A DNA stretch of 64,000 nucleotides, from assembly GCA_023213395.1 (NCBI GenBank), contig CM041465.1, positions 220,417,741 to 220,481,740 on the forward strand. The letters run 5' to 3'. The stretch's first letter is position 1, and the number at the start of each line of letters is the position of its first letter. Positions 12,291-25,009 of the stretch are shown in pieces. Source of the DNA: Cycas panzhihuaensis (lineage: Eukaryota; Cycadophyta). Under the pieces are notes generated by a model, which saw nothing but the letters and a program-made list of their open reading frames with translations, searched no databases and was not told where the DNA came from. Made by a program: the position numbers and the translations under genes.

Positions 12291-13627
12291 GGTGGAAGCT
12301 CCCTTACCCAATCCTTCTGATGAATTTGTTGATGATAGATATTTTGATGAATAAATTCTCCAAGTTAAAACTATCCCATTAGAGAAGTTAGGTATAAAAA
12401 AATTAAATCATATCTCTTAAATCAAACATACCCTTCTTCTTCCTCTTAAAAAAAGAGGATTAGGGTTACTGCCTGAAAATATCTACTTCTAGATGATGTT
12501 CTATACAAATGTTCATTTGATGGAGTTTTGTTATAATTCCTTTCTCCTACCAAGGATTAAACTACCTTGGTTGAGTGCCATGATGGTATTTATGGAGGCC
12601 ATTTTAGTGGTTAATCTATGGACCAATGTATCCAATGAATGGGATACCACTGGTCATCATTATTCAAGGATGCTTATACATATGTTTAAAAGTGTGAGAA
12701 ATGTCAATCTTATGCTACTCTTATTCATTAATTAGCTCAAGGTCTTAAGTCCATTGTATCTCCTTGGCCTTTTTCTCAATGGGGACTTAACCTCATTAGT
12801 TAAATTTTCCCTCCATCTTCAAATGGTTATAAGTTTATTTTAAGTGCTACTAAGTATTTTACTAAATAGAGTGAAACCATTCCCTTAGTCTCTACTACTA
12901 TAAAGATTATCGCTACTTTTATTTTTTAGTATATCATTTATAAATTTGGAGTTCTAGATGTGATTATTACTAATAATGGAACTTTATTTTGTAATCCCTA
13001 AGAAGCAAAGTTATGTGAGAAGTTTCGTATTACTCACTGAATCTTGACTCCTTACCATCCTCAACTAATGGATAAGTTGAAACTTTTAATAAAATATTAA
13101 CTAAGATTTTAGCTAAGACCATAGCTAATTCTCATTGTGATTGGTATATTAAGTTATTCCCTATATTGTGGGCCTATTATACTTCTATTAAGAATGTAAC
13201 TATAATGACACCCTTTTATTTGATATATAGAGTTGAGCTTGCTTTACCTTTAGAGGTTGAAATGCCATTTTTATATGTGTCTTTGAAATATTTTACTGAT
13301 GAAGAATTTCAAAAAGAAACTCATCTTCTAAAATTAGAAAAGATATATGAAACACACTTAATCACTCTTCAAAATAACCTCACTTCTAAGACTAGAGCTC
13401 AAGTAGCTCATGATAGGTAACTAAGACCCCATAAATTTTACATTAGAGATAAGGTTCTTAAACTTGAATATTTATATGACAAATAATAAAAATTTTCCCC
13501 TAAGTAAATAGTACCCTACCTTGTCATTAAAGATTTAGAGAATGATACCTATTGCATTTCCATTGTCAAGGGCTTAAAAATCCAAAAGCCAGTTAATTCA
13601 AAATTCTTGCAAAAGTTCTATACTTAG
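12290..13627 (+). pseudogene. pol: Tat-1 integrase (degenerate)
   Basis: Would insert the cDNA into the genome. The N-terminal part is poorly preserved (12480-12740). The catalytic core is visible as a DVIITNNGTLF-like run near 12957-12990, where the second catalytic Asp of the D-N-G motif appears as Asn, and a YHPQ-like LTPYHPQLMD region near 13050. The C-terminal portion (13160-13420) includes the MTPFYLIYRVELALPLEVEMP run and matches the ILPLEVEIPSLRVSL segment of Tat-2. The polyprotein ends FLQKFYT then TAG at 13625-13627, matching FLKKFYA-stop in Tat-2, which fixes the pol end. Multiple stops. Confidence 0.7.
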
Positions 13628-13677
13628 AAAATAAAGCATCTATTCCTTTGTAATAAGGGTAAACTACAACTCTAAAA

Positions 13678-13982
13678 TGTTGGGTGAAGGATCTAGTTAC
13701 CACACTCCATTACACTAAAGCAATGACATATAATAAGAGCAAAATGAAGAGTATAAGATTGAGAGGAAAAATAAGATGTGAGAATTATTACGCTCCCTTT
13801 TACATTTATCCTTATATATTAGAGGATGTGCATTAGGATTTCCAAAAGACTTTTTTGCTAATGATATGATCCTGAAATTACACTTAAATGTAAATCAAAT
13901 TACATTTAACTATGTGACTTAACTAACTTAAAGTCACCTTCATATAATTAATCTAATAACCTTGATGCATTAGCATCCATTA
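13678..13982 (-). repeat. Copia-A 3' LTR
   Basis: 305 bp, beginning TGTTGGGTGAAGG and ending CATCCATTA. It aligns over its whole length with 20991-21296; most differences are transitions. A purine tract (minus strand AAGGGGAAGT) adjoins it inside at about 13985-13995, the polypurine tract for plus-strand priming. Confidence 0.9.
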
Positions 13983-14455
13983 ATACTTCCCCTTAATAGT
14001 AAAAGGTCATTATGATAAAATCTATTCTTTGATGTCTTCATTTGAGCCACATTATTACATTAACACTTTTGTGAAAAAACCCTCATGGGAAATAAAAACC
14101 CACAAATTTTCTAAGATCTATAGCCCCTTAAATCAAAATGGATAAAGTAGATCTTGATGTAGCTAAATAGCCAAGTAGCTTAAATATATAGCTTAATCTA
14201 TTGAGTTTCTATATATCATTTGGTTATCACCCATGCCCTTTCAAGTTTTTACAAGTTTTAATTTTTTAAGATTAGTACAACCCTTATCCTTCCATGCCCA
14301 TAAGGAGTTTTCACAAATAGGATAGAGCAGAGACTTACTCTTATTATTTCATGCCCATAAGGGGTTTTTGTGAATGGAATAGAGTGTGATGATCCTATTG
14401 TCGTCTCCTCCAATTAGTTAGAGATAGAGGCCATAAGGCTGAGCTACCTATAGAA

Positions 14456-17400
14456 CTATTCAAACTTCACCTTTTGTAGTGGTTTGGTGATGATATCGAC
14501 TACTTGATCTATTATGGGGTAGTATTCCAATTGAATTGAGTCGTCATGAACTAGTTCTCAAATCCTATGGACTTTTGTACTTATAAGTTTTATACAATCA
14601 TAAAATACAAGATTTTTTACTATTTGGATTGCTGATTGATTATTCATATGAAGGCTACTAGGACTTGTTTAGGTTATATTCAATGTTTCCAATAATTCCT
14701 TAAGTCATATCACCTCCTTGCTAGTCTCAGAAGTAGTAATATATTCATCTTCAGTAATTAAATCAGTAATTATCTTCTACTATCTAGAGCTCTATGATAT
14801 TAGTATTATTTTAAAAAATGTTACATATCCAGATGTGGATTTCCCTGTCTTTATCTCTTGTAAACTTTGAGTCTATGTATACATATAGTTTAAATTCTAA
14901 ATTGGGTTTATATAGTAGACCATATTTGTTGGTCATCTTAAGGTACCTCAATACTCGTAGTATTGTCTATCAGTGATTCTACTTAGGATTTATCATATAA
15001 CGAGTAAGAATGCTGATAGAGTGTGCAATATTAAGTCTTGTATTAGTAGTATAGATGAGACTACCTACAAGTTATTTGTAAAGTATTGTATTTAGCTCTC
15101 GATCATTATCATTAGCTATTAGTTTGACATTAGGTTCCATTAGAATGGTTATAGTTCAATCATCTTTTAACTAAAACTTTGTTAGAAGATTGTTGGTGTA
15201 CTTTTCTTAAGAAAGAAAGAATTTTCCATCTTTCTAAGTGACTTTAATCCCCAAGTAGTATTTCATCAACCCAAGATTAGATAGTTTGAATGTTTTAACT
15301 AAGTTCTTCTTTAGCTGGTTAATTACCTATTCACTATTTCCTGTTATAAGCATATCATCCATAAAGATTAAGAGAAAAATGACTTTATCTTTTTGGTATT
15401 TAATAAATAGTGTTGTATCAATACAATATCTTGGTAGTCACAAACCTCATATCCAAGTTACCTCATTCTTTTTTATAACTTAGTGAACCAAGCACGAGGG
15501 GCTTGTTTAAGGTCATACAAGGACTTTTTGAGCCTACACACCTTATGCTCTAGACCATCAATTTGAAATCCTTTAGGCTAAGCCATATAGATTTTTTCTT
15601 CAAGATCACTATTGAGAAATGTAGTTTTTACATTGAGCTGGTGAATCTTCTAGCCCTGTTAAGCTGCCAAGGCCATAAAAGTTTTGATTGTGGGCCACTT
15701 AGTTGTAGGTATAAAGACTTCAGTGTAGTTAATACCTTCCCTTTATGTGAATCCATTTGGTACCAACCTCACCTTATGTTTTTTAAGGATGCCATAAGAT
15801 CTATATTTAATTTTATACACTCATTTATTTCAAACTATCTTTCTTCTAAGTGGTAAGTTGACGAGCTCTAACGTATCATTTTTTATAAGAGATTGATACT
15901 TAATTCATGGCATTCCTCATTTCATGGCATTCCTCTAAGCTATATGTTTTAAAACTTCTTAGTATGAGAGGGCTCTTCATTGAGAGGAAAATGCTATTGG
16001 TTCTAACTCAATGAAAAGTGATTCATACATCTTGGCTCTATAGGCACTTCAAGTGCCAATTTTGTCTATCTTATTAGTTCATATATCCTTATTTAGTTTA
16101 CAGGTTTCACGAGAACCTCAAGTTGGGAATAAGGTCTTCATTTCTCCAACTACATAATCTTCATTTAGATCATGAAAATGATCATTTTACATATTTGTTA
16201 AGGAGGATGTTAATGCATCTAGGGAGCATGGTCCAGTTGCCACTGCTTTACTTTTGTTAACTTTGTTGTTCTCGAATGGTGGTGCATGATATGCACTCAT
16301 TAGTTTAGAGTCATAACTACTATCCTCCATGACTCTATTATTAGATTCTAATAGTTTGAGTAAATCTTAAGTGTCTCTCCCCCCTCCCAAATTTTAGAAT
16401 TTATATATCATATTGAGTAGCATCATAATAATAGTGGTTTAGTCTTTTGGAGTTCAATTGTAATAATTAATCCTCTATTTTAGTAAACACCACATCTTTA
16501 GTAATGATAATCTTCTATTGTGAAGGTAGAAAGACCTTGTACCCTTTCTTGTTCATAGGATATCCAACAAGGATGCCTTTAAGTGCCTTAGGTTGAAGTT
16601 TTTTTCTATCTCCATCTAGTATATGGGTATACTATATTAAGCTAAATATTTTGAAGTGGTAGGCAGTGGGAGCGTATCCAATCCACTTTTCATTAGGAGA
16701 AGTTCCTCCTTTAGATGGGTTGATAACATTCATGTAATAAATAACTTTGAAATTACTTTTGCCCATAGGTAAGCAGGTATATTTTTATAAACCAGCATAG
16801 CTCAAGCCATATTTATAATAGACCTATTCATACACTTAGTAACTCCATTTTATTATGGGGTGCCTACTATTGTAGTATGATGCTTGATATTATTGTCTTG
16901 TAGATAGGTTTCAAACTCATTAGAGATATATTCTCCACTATTATATATTCAGAGATACTTAATATGATAACCTGGCTCCTTTTCAATGTGAGCTTTAAAA
17001 GCTTTAAAGACACCAAATGCTTCATCTTTCCTGATTAAAAAAGTAACCTACATTTTCCTAGTAAAATCATCAATGAAGGATATGTAATATAATTTCTACT
17101 GTAATGATGGAATGGGCATTGGTTCGCATAGGTCAGAGTATTAATCAAAGGGGATAACTCAACTTCCACTGACTATTGGTAAAGGGCTATCTATGAGATT
17201 TGGCTATGATACATGATTCATATTTAAAGGGCTTGGAGGAGAACTTGGACAGACCTAGAAGGGTATGACAAAGATCTCTAAGTCAATTGATATGAACATG
17301 GACCATACGAGCATGTCAAAGAGCTTCTAGGGATAACTTAGGGTGTGTCAAAGTGGTATTAAAAGCAAAGTCTTCATCAGCACAAGAGCTTTGAATATAA

Positions 17401-17790
17401 TTAGCTTTAGAAGATGGGGAGTCATTCAACTTAAATAATTTACCAATAAGCTTTCCAATTGAGACTGCTCAATGTGTTGGAGGGTGAATGACTTGAAGAG
17501 TTTGGTCATTTATAGTAACATTAAGATCAAATCCATAGGAGACAAGAGTGGATAAAGAGAGTAGGTTTGTTTTAGATTAGGAATGTATAGGACACTAACT
17601 AATATAAAGTCTCTCAAGCTTAGGAGTTTCAAGCATATATTTCCAATACCTTCGACTGATTATTGGGATTTGCCAACCATGTGAATAACACCATATACAT
17701 TAGAATCAAAAGTTTGATATAGATCTTAATTATAGGTCATATCTTGTGTTGCTCCTATATCCATGATCCATGATGAGGTGTTTGAAGTTA
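14456..17790 (-). pseudogene. pol: Copia-A pol: protease, integrase, RT, RNase H (degenerate)
   Basis: Order protease-integrase-RT-RNase H is diagnostic of Ty1/copia. The protease motif WIMDIGATQDMT is near 17770 (D-I-G for D-T/S-G). The integrase core shows YISFIDDFTRKM near 17090, a decayed second Asp region (YNSGEYISNEFE) near 16930, and NGVTKCMN near 16850, where the catalytic Glu codon reads Lys. RT includes [40 protein letters not shown] (15500-15660) and the catalytic IFMDDML near 15365. RNase H ends VVDIITKPLQKVKFE with a TAG stop at 14456-14458. Several stops; inactive. Confidence 0.8.
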
Positions 17791-17989
17791 TACTATTTGT
17801 AATTCTAAGAGGGGTTTGCATTGGTGATTCAAGATCATAAGTGGCATAGCCACAATAAGCTTCAAAATACATCTTAGTTTAATCAATGGTTCTTCCCTTA
17901 AGTCTTTAAATATGTGCTTAAGCAAAACCTATGCCACCAAAATATTCTTCACATGTTTTATCAATATTATGAACTTTGCATTTATATTG

Positions 17990-18990
17990 AAACTTAGGCA
18001 ACTTGTATGCAGGTATACAGCAATCATTTATAAGGTGTCCTTTCCTATTATACCTTTCACAGATAATAATCTAATTTCTAGTTCCTGAAATATTGGTTTG
18101 GCCTAACTATCTTGTATTAAAAGGTGGTGTTTGGTCTTAGGACTATCTAAGCTATTATTGTTGAGGGTTTTGTTGAACTTATGACCAATTTCCTCTACGT
18201 AGTCCTCTATCTCTTGCTCAATTATTTCCTCTACCATGAGAGGGACCCTGATTCTTTGAGAAGCATACTTCTTCTTCCATGTCAAAAACTACATTCAGAA
18301 GAGGATCTGAAGTTACAAAATTAGTATCAAAGGTCTTATCAAATTCTATAAATTTCTCTATAAGAGCTTTGAAGTTAAGTGTCTTCAACGTTCCACTTGA
18401 TTGAAGACTCTTAAGTAAGTTCTTATAATCAGGTACATGTAGATAGGAGTGTATGAGGAATTCTTATGTAATATATTGGGTCTTAAAATCTTTATCTATT
18501 GCTTGTTTGATTGGTCAAAGGAGGTTGATTGTTTCATGTACATGTCCCTTCTGCATCTTCATCTTGTTCATCTTTAAGACTAGATGAACAAATTCAAGGT
18601 TAGGCTTTGTATTAAAATTATTTTTAAGGACTTTCCAGAGTGTATCTTGTTGTTCTTCATCAATTAGATTATGTAGGGAGTGATTAGTCATTAATAAAAT
18701 ACTTGCATGAATCTTCTCATCATCAATTTCCCATTATAATTTAGTTGTAAGATCTATTGGGGCTATAGGTAGCATTCCTCTAGAGACAAGTACCATTATT
18801 ATTACAAGAATGATAGGTGTAAGCTACAAATAAGCTCTCTAAAGGCCTTCATACTTCGTAGCATTCTTGACTCTAGCATACCATAGATCCCAATTATCTT
18901 TCCTTTTTAAAATGTAGTTTATATTCTACTTAAATTGAGAAGATATGGTGAAGATGATGAAGTAAAAGAGATAGTGAAGAAATAGTAAAT
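17990..18990 (-). pseudogene. gag: Copia-A gag (degenerate)
   Basis: The capsid-like region reads NYILKRKDNWDLWYARVKNA at about 18850-18930 and YKNLLKSLQSSGTLKTSNFK, then IEKFIEFDKTFDTNF, at 18330-18440. Copia-D has the same runs in the same order. The nucleocapsid knuckle near 18024-18070 reads CERYNRKGHLINDC: a CX2CX4HX4C box in which the second Cys is Tyr. Stops interrupt the frame; the start codon is not certain. Confidence 0.7.
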
Positions 18991-20975
18991 GAAAATTCCG
19001 CTAACACATGTGGCTAATACACCTGGCACAACAAAGAGAAATATGATTAAGTAGTAAGCAATGATAATAGGCCACTAACACTTGAGACAAATACTCCTAA
19101 TATAGAAGGATTTGATAATGTGTACAAATGGCAATATAAGGATCATAAAGATAAATGATGTGTCATGTGATCATAAAATCAAGATTATGCCCATGTAGAA
19201 GCCAGTATATGTGTGTATACAATTAAAAAACTAAGTCTAATATAGAATGTATGATCAAACCCAAACCTCTATCTCAATTCTAAAGTAGTTGAGATGTTGA
19301 TGCCTAAGGGGGCTTCAAGTAGTATTAGGGCCTTCACTTGTAATACTTCTACCTACACTTAGTGATGAAATCCAAGTCATAGTGGAGCCTAAGTACTCGT
19401 AGTCCTCATATAGTTCACCAGTGAGCAATTATATACTTCCTCTAAAGAGTCAAATGGTACATGCATATCCCATGGCTATGACAGATATTTTAATCTTGAT
19501 TAAATATTTAGTTTTCCCAGGTAGTTATTAGGATTATCCCCGATTAGAGGTTGTATGTATGGCTAACCTATCCCTCTACCACTATTTTAGTTAAGACCAA
19601 ACCTAGTATGAAAGTCACACCTCCCTTAGGGCCTAGACTTCAACTAACCATAATCTATTTCAATGAAGGTGAGTGTGCATACAAGTCAAGAACTGGTAGT
19701 ATAAGTTATATGGATGAGATTCCTTTTAGGAAATAATACAAGTTATTTCTAAATAATTTGAACTAAAAACTGAAATAGAAAGATGCCAAATGTGCTTTCT
19801 TATCTTTCATGCTTGCTTTGTTGTTATTGCTACTTTATGGGTTGCTTTATACTATGTGTGGAAATAGAAAGAGCATGCTAGATTTAGTGGGGGAACTGGA
19901 TGTTGCTTCTGATCTAAGGTTTCCCTTGCTTTAGTACAATGTTTCGAAATATGTTTTTAGAAATTTTAATATAAAAGCCATAGAGGGCCAAAATGTTGAT
20001 CAACTTCCCACTAAAATACAGATTTTTCTAAATCTAGATATCTACTATTTTGCCCTATTTTATTATTTTTTTTTACAAAATTTATAAATAATAATAAATG
20101 GATATAATTTTATAAAAATTACAAATATGAAGGCCTAAATGATGAAATTTGAATGTATGACAGAAGAAGAATGTGTTTAGAATGTCATTTCTAATAAGAT
20201 AGTAAAGTCAAATTTTTTTAAAGGCTTAAATTTTTTTGCCCAAAAAAAGCACAAAAGTAGAATCTTACAAGATTCACAGTCTTAAAATCTAAACTTTAAT
20301 ATGTCAAAAGCTTCATCTTGATATGTATATTAACTTTTCCTTTTGCATCATCTCTAAGAATGACCAAAAAATGCCTTAAATGCCCTCATAACATTTTTTA
20401 TGGGGTTGAATAGGTAGATTCAACATTTGTCAGAAATTTGCAAAGATCTCATTAACTAATAAATAAATTTTGATGAGATTTATCTCAAAATTCTCTAAAG
20501 ACATAAATCTACTAGATCCCTCAAAAAAAAATTTAGATTTTTAGCTTATATTTAAAAGATTTCATTGAAAAAAATGCCCTAGGTTAGTCATCTATAAATT
20601 TTAACCTTTTATTTTAGCCAAAACTAGTTGTTTCAAGCTAAATCTAAAGATTCTCCTAAAGAAAAAAATGATCCTTTTAGCAAGATGACCCTACATATTA
20701 AATTTTATTAAAATTTGAGATGGCCAAGTTTTTCATAAAATTTTAGGCCTTCAATACTTCTAGGGTTGTTTCGGTAACGAAACGACTTCAAAAATTAGTC
20801 TTTTCATCTTTAAACTTCTGCACATATATCAAATGAAGTAACATATAAAATAATATAATTTTAATCTCTCTAATACAAAATAAAGTTCTCAAATAAGTTT
20901 GTAACTTCACATGAGTTGTGAGTGAGAGGCATCAATGGCTTCGTGCGAGCTTAGTGGGAAAATGTAGTCAACAAT
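18990..20975 (-). other. Long leader of copia-A, no gene recognised
   Basis: About 2 kb between the primer-binding site and gag with no recognisable domain. Copia-D has a leader of similar length in the same place, so this appears to be a family trait rather than an insertion. Confidence 0.5.
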
Positions 20976-20988
20976 GGCTCTAATACCA
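20974..20988 (-). promoter_or_regulatory. Copia-A primer-binding site
   Basis: The minus strand reads TGGTATTAGAGCCATTG two bases inside the right LTR, matching the initiator tRNA-Met primer-binding consensus apart from one C to T change. Confidence 0.8.
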
Positions 20989-20990
20989 CT

Positions 20991-21296
20991 TATTGGGTGA
21001 AGGATCTAGTTACCATAGTCTACTACACTAAAGAAATAGCACATAATAAGAGTAAAATAAAGATAACAAGATTGAGAGCAAAAATAAGAGGTGAGAATTA
21101 TTACTCTCTCTTTTATATTCAGCCTTATATATCATATGATGTGCATTAGGGTTTCTAAAGGAGTTTTTCGCCTAATGACATGATCTCAAAATTATACTTA
21201 AATATAAATGAAATTATATTTAACTATATGACTTAGCTAACCTAAAGTCACTTTCATATAATTAATCTAATGACCTTGATGCATTAACATCCATCA
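20991..21296 (-). repeat. Copia-A 5' LTR
   Basis: 306-bp partner of 13678-13982. Its inner (U5) terminus reads TA on the plus strand where the partner has TG; its outer end is CATCCATCA followed by the TAAAA duplication. Confidence 0.9.
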
Positions 21297-21301
21297 TAAA
21301 A

Positions 21302-21916
21302 GCTATATTATTTGATGAGCTTAAACTATGGATAGTCTTTTTTCTCTCTTTTTCTAACCATTACATCATACAATCATAGCTTCTCTCTTTCTTTGCCTTC
21401 ATTTTTAGATTAAGTTTGAAGCTTTCTTATATATAAATCATTCTTATCAACCATGTAAGATTACTATCTTTCTATTAGGCAAAAGCATTGGTCACTAGGC
21501 ACATGTCTTTTCTTTACTTATTTTGGTCAAAACAACCTTACAATTCTCTTCTAAGTTCTAAATTCAAAAGAGAAAGAAGACCTCTCTTGGGGATCTAACC
21601 CCTAACTTACCTTCTCTTATATTCTCTTATATCTTCTACTTCTTCTCTCTCTTATCTTCTCTTATATCTTCTATTTCTTCTACTTCTTCTCTTTTCTTAG
21701 TATAACACATGCATAAGTAAGAAGTTGTATAGTAGCTAAGGAGCCCTATATATATTCATGTAATCCTTAGAGAATAGTATCTTGAATATCATTAATGTTA
21801 TATATAATTAGGAGGTTTTCCCCTTAAAGGGTATTACAATATAAGTGCTCTCTTTTGGTGTTATCTAAGCATTGTACTAGTGTATTGTTTATCATTAAAA
21901 GAGTGATATTTTACCA
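21302..21916 (+). repeat. Probable 5' LTR of the chromovirus (left edge unresolved)
   Basis: This stretch ends TTTTACCA just before a primer-binding site at 21919, as an LTR should, and contains pyrimidine-rich runs (about 21600-21710, a loosely duplicated TCTTATATCTTCTA motif) and a TATATATATTC near 21747. The left end may include leftover Tat-1 sequence. No right-hand partner was found, so the LTR call rests on the primer-binding site alone. Confidence 0.45.
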
Positions 21917-21918
21917 AG

Positions 21919-21934
21919 TGGTATCAAAGCAGTC
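21919..21934 (+). promoter_or_regulatory. Chromovirus primer-binding site
   Basis: TGGTATCAAAGCAG lies two bases after the probable LTR end, matching initiator tRNA-Met with one G to A change. Confidence 0.75.
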
Positions 21935-23057
21935 AATCTACGAATTATGGGAGAGTTGAAAGTATTAAATAGTTAGTTTCCTTTCCCATCAATTTTTATT
22001 CTCATCAGTATTTATTCTCATTTTAAAATTTTGCTAAGTTACTTTTAATTTCTAGGTATAGACAATACTATAATTGGGTAGCTGCCGTGACACTGCCACT
22101 AGACAGTTTTCTTTTATATTTAGATAGAGACTCTATGTTAGGGATTTATAAATATCATGAAGAATTATTATTTTAGGCTAAGTGCATCATGGATTTTTTG
22201 TGCCTTGCATGAAGGACTGGAGATCACACTCATGAACTAAGACTTAGATAGAACTCAACTATGGAATTGTGCCTCCACGTACCTATAGGTATACAGGAGG
22301 ACCCCCTAGGTAGGTTTTCCTATTATAGGTAACCATAGGAAACCCATTGATCATTTACAATTTGTAATACACCGGTAAGTGGTTAGCCCTAAAAGTACTC
22401 TCCATGTACCCTAGAGATGGGATAGTATAGTTACAAAGTAAAGCATTAGCCTCTATAAGTTAATACTCTTTATGATTAAGATTAGTATATCAAAGGGCTT
22501 ATAAACCAGATAATCCTAGAGCTAGGGTACCTAGTTAGTCTATCAGTGGTCTGTGCATACCTAGTCAGCTTGTGAGTTAGTTATCATTAATTTATAAAAC
22601 CTAGTATGTCGAATTAGTTTATTATCACTTTATACATACACGGTTAATCAATTATAAGCAAAAAAAAAATCCCAAAATTTTCACTAAAAAGGAGATATCT
22701 CACTATTAAGAGCTCAGCTTTATTTCAAACTTTGGAGGACCATCCAGAACATCATTTTATACAAAAATTCCCTACCCAAATTCCATAATAAATTCTTAGA
22801 AATTTTTTAATTCTATTTTTCTTCTCTAGATCAGAACTCCTCACTAACAACTTGATTTCCCTCTGCAATTTAAAAAAAAAATCCTCTTATAATTTGGAAC
22901 TAATAGCCCTCTTTGGCTAGTTTATCAATTTTTTATAGAAGTAGAAGAGTTTTACCTTACAAGGGTTTGAACCCAACTAGGAGACCACATAAACACCCCA
23001 TCTAACCCCTTTCATTTATATTTACTAACTAGGATTCAACTTAGGTCTAGCAAATAA
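21935..23057 (+). other. Chromovirus leader, no gene recognised
   Basis: About 1.1 kb between the primer-binding site and the first plausible gag ATG at 23058, without recognisable protein motifs. Confidence 0.45.
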
Positions 23058-24320
23058 ATGGTTCCTAAAGTGAACCCTAACTAGACTCAAGATCTCAATG
23101 ACTCTATCATACAACCTCAAGGAGACATGTTACAAATCCAAATTGACTTTAACAAAAAATTTAAAAGGGTAATTCTTGAGCTCACAACCATAAAATGTTT
23201 TAAAGAAGAAAACAACCATCACATATTTAAAGAAAAGATTAAATTTGATGACATTATTCACATAGGTGAGGGTCACTTCAATAAGGAAGATGAAGACAAT
23301 GACAATAGATTCTTCAATTTTAACTTCCTTCTTAAGGTAGGAATCAATAAATTCAATGGCATAGATGTGCACACCTAGGTTATCCAAATAGAACAATAAT
23401 TTTCTTTTCACTAGATTCTAGCTGGCAAGAAGATCCCTCCTGCCTCTCTGCACATGGAAATTGAACCTTACCAATGGTACCAATGAATTATGAAAATAAT
23501 TAGTAGGCTTAATTATCAATAAAAGGGCTTTTCTAAGGACCTTATAGCTAAATATGATAGTATCTAAGATTAAGACCACTTTAACTGATTAACTAATGTC
23601 AGATAGGAGGGTACTATTTTGGCTTATATGATAGAATACCAATGTCTCTCTATAAAGGTTAATGGTCTTTGTCAAGATAAATTACTTAAGTTGTACATTG
23701 GTAGGTTACAAGACCTAATAATATCTCCACATCTATTAATTTTTCTCAATATATAAAAGCAAAAAATAAGGCATCCTGACTCTTTCCATGAATATTTCTA
23801 GACGAGTGACCATAATCTCAGGTTCATGTTATGTAATGAATGACTTCCTAAGAGATAGATGAAAAATAGTTAAAAGGGTTATGTTTTCATTGTAATCAAA
23901 AGTATAACAAAGAATATAAGTGTCTTAAATGAAGCTCATTCATTATTAAGGACATCCACGATGATGAACTAACAAAGGAAGTCCCCTTAAAGCCAAAAAA
24001 TAATGACTATGACCCACTCAAGGAGGAAGACAAAGATACCATTACCATATCTATGTATGCCCTTACTATAATTATGGCCCTATACACACTCAAACTTATC
24101 AGGTATATTAAGAAAAGGAAATTGGTCATCCTCATAGATTTTGGGAGCACCTATAATTTTATTAGTCAGAAACTTACTACAAAACTCAATTATTTTCCAT
24201 ACCCTGTCAAAAATTTCTAGGTTATGGTGGCTAATAGAGGGACACTCTTTTATGGGAGAAAATGCCATAACATCAAGTTACAAATGGGTGATTATAAACT
24301 CTTCACTTCTATGTATGCCA
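23058..24320 (+). pseudogene. gag: Chromovirus gag and N-terminal protease (degenerate)
   Basis: The capsid part shows FNGIDVHT.VIQIEQ.FSFH (23352-23410), YDSI.D.DHFN.LTNV, and LKLYIGRLQDLI near 23690, the classic plant chromovirus gag pattern. A single zinc knuckle follows at about 23884-23930 (CFHCNQKYNKEYKC; His replaced by Tyr). The protease motif LIDFGSTYNFISQKL is at 24130-24175 (D-F-G instead of D-S-G), followed by VMVANRG and KLQMGDYKLF. The frame is then interrupted by copia-B at 24321. Stops, mostly where Trp or Gln is expected, mark it as a pseudogene. Confidence 0.75.
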
Positions 24321-24975
24321 TGTTAAGTAAACTCGATCCCAATAACCAGAAACTGCCACCAAGATCTAAACTATTTTGTAATTAGTTACAAGAATCAAAA
24401 CTAAAATTTAACATATAAGTTCTTAAACTAGAGATAATACAATAAATGAATTAGAAAGCTAAAGCATCACATATACACTTGATATAACATGGTAAAACCC
24501 TAGCAATATGCTAGGGAAATATCCACACAGGAAAGGTATCAATCTTTATTATCAAAGAATGGAGAAGTGTACATAATCTATAGTAGAATGTTCATAACAA
24601 CAACAACCAAATGCCCAACTCCTGATAATATATCCAATGTATCGAACACCATCAACATAATGAAAAAACACCCTAAATAGGCTATATGAGAGAGTTATAC
24701 AAGGCACAAATCTTGACCATAAAATCTGAGGTATTTTGAATGAATGACTCTAATTCTCTTTATAATTTAGTATGCTTTTCAGTGCTAGTTTTTTGGGTCT
24801 GGGGCTATCACCCTGAACCCTCTCTTTACAGGGGGGATTCTAGCTCCCGCTACACCTCTTGGCTAAGGGGACTCATGTCCCTCTTAGATCCCCTTGAGGA
24901 AGTTTGGAAGGGAAACCATGCTACCAACCTATCAAAATTTTAGCCTCCAAAACATTGTTGTTACAATAGCTAACA
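24321..24975 (-). repeat. Copia-B 3' LTR
   Basis: 655 bp, TGTTAAGTAAAC to AGCTAACA, aligning throughout with 45131-45796. Just inside it the minus strand reads AAGGTGGAGATT, a typical copia polypurine tract. Confidence 0.9.
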
Positions 24976-25009
24976 ATCTCCACCTTAACAATAATTTACT
25001 TAATACTTT

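Larger units (their letters stand above)
2690..13677 (+). mobile_element. Tat-1: old degenerate Ty3/gypsy (Tat lineage) retrotransposon
   Basis: Forward element with gag, protease, reverse transcriptase, RNase H and integrase recognisable in that order, all broken by stops. Assignment to the Tat lineage rests on its close similarity, box by box, to the GC-rich Tat-2 element here: the gag run VEVLKMG/LEVLKLG, the RT entry WVSNIVP, and the last pol residues FLQKFYT against FLKKFYA. It is split by a non-coding LTR element at 6525-10363 and ended by copia-A at 13678. Its LTRs and anything downstream of pol could not be located; they may lie beyond the later insertions. Confidence 0.8.
13678..21296 (-). 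mobile_element. Copia-A: complete but dead Ty1/copia retrotransposon
   Basis: 7.6-kb reverse element flanked by the perfect 5-bp duplication TAAAA (13673-13677 and 21297-21301). LTRs of 305 and 306 bp bound a 2-kb leader, gag and pol. The gag and protease regions are clearly of the same family as copia-D at 49-53.7 kb. It lies 50 bp downstream of the Tat-1 pol stop. All genes carry several stops. Confidence 0.9.

Noticed and set aside
23127-23411. 93-codon minus-strand frame
   Set aside because: Complement of the chromovirus gag; no similarity to known proteins.
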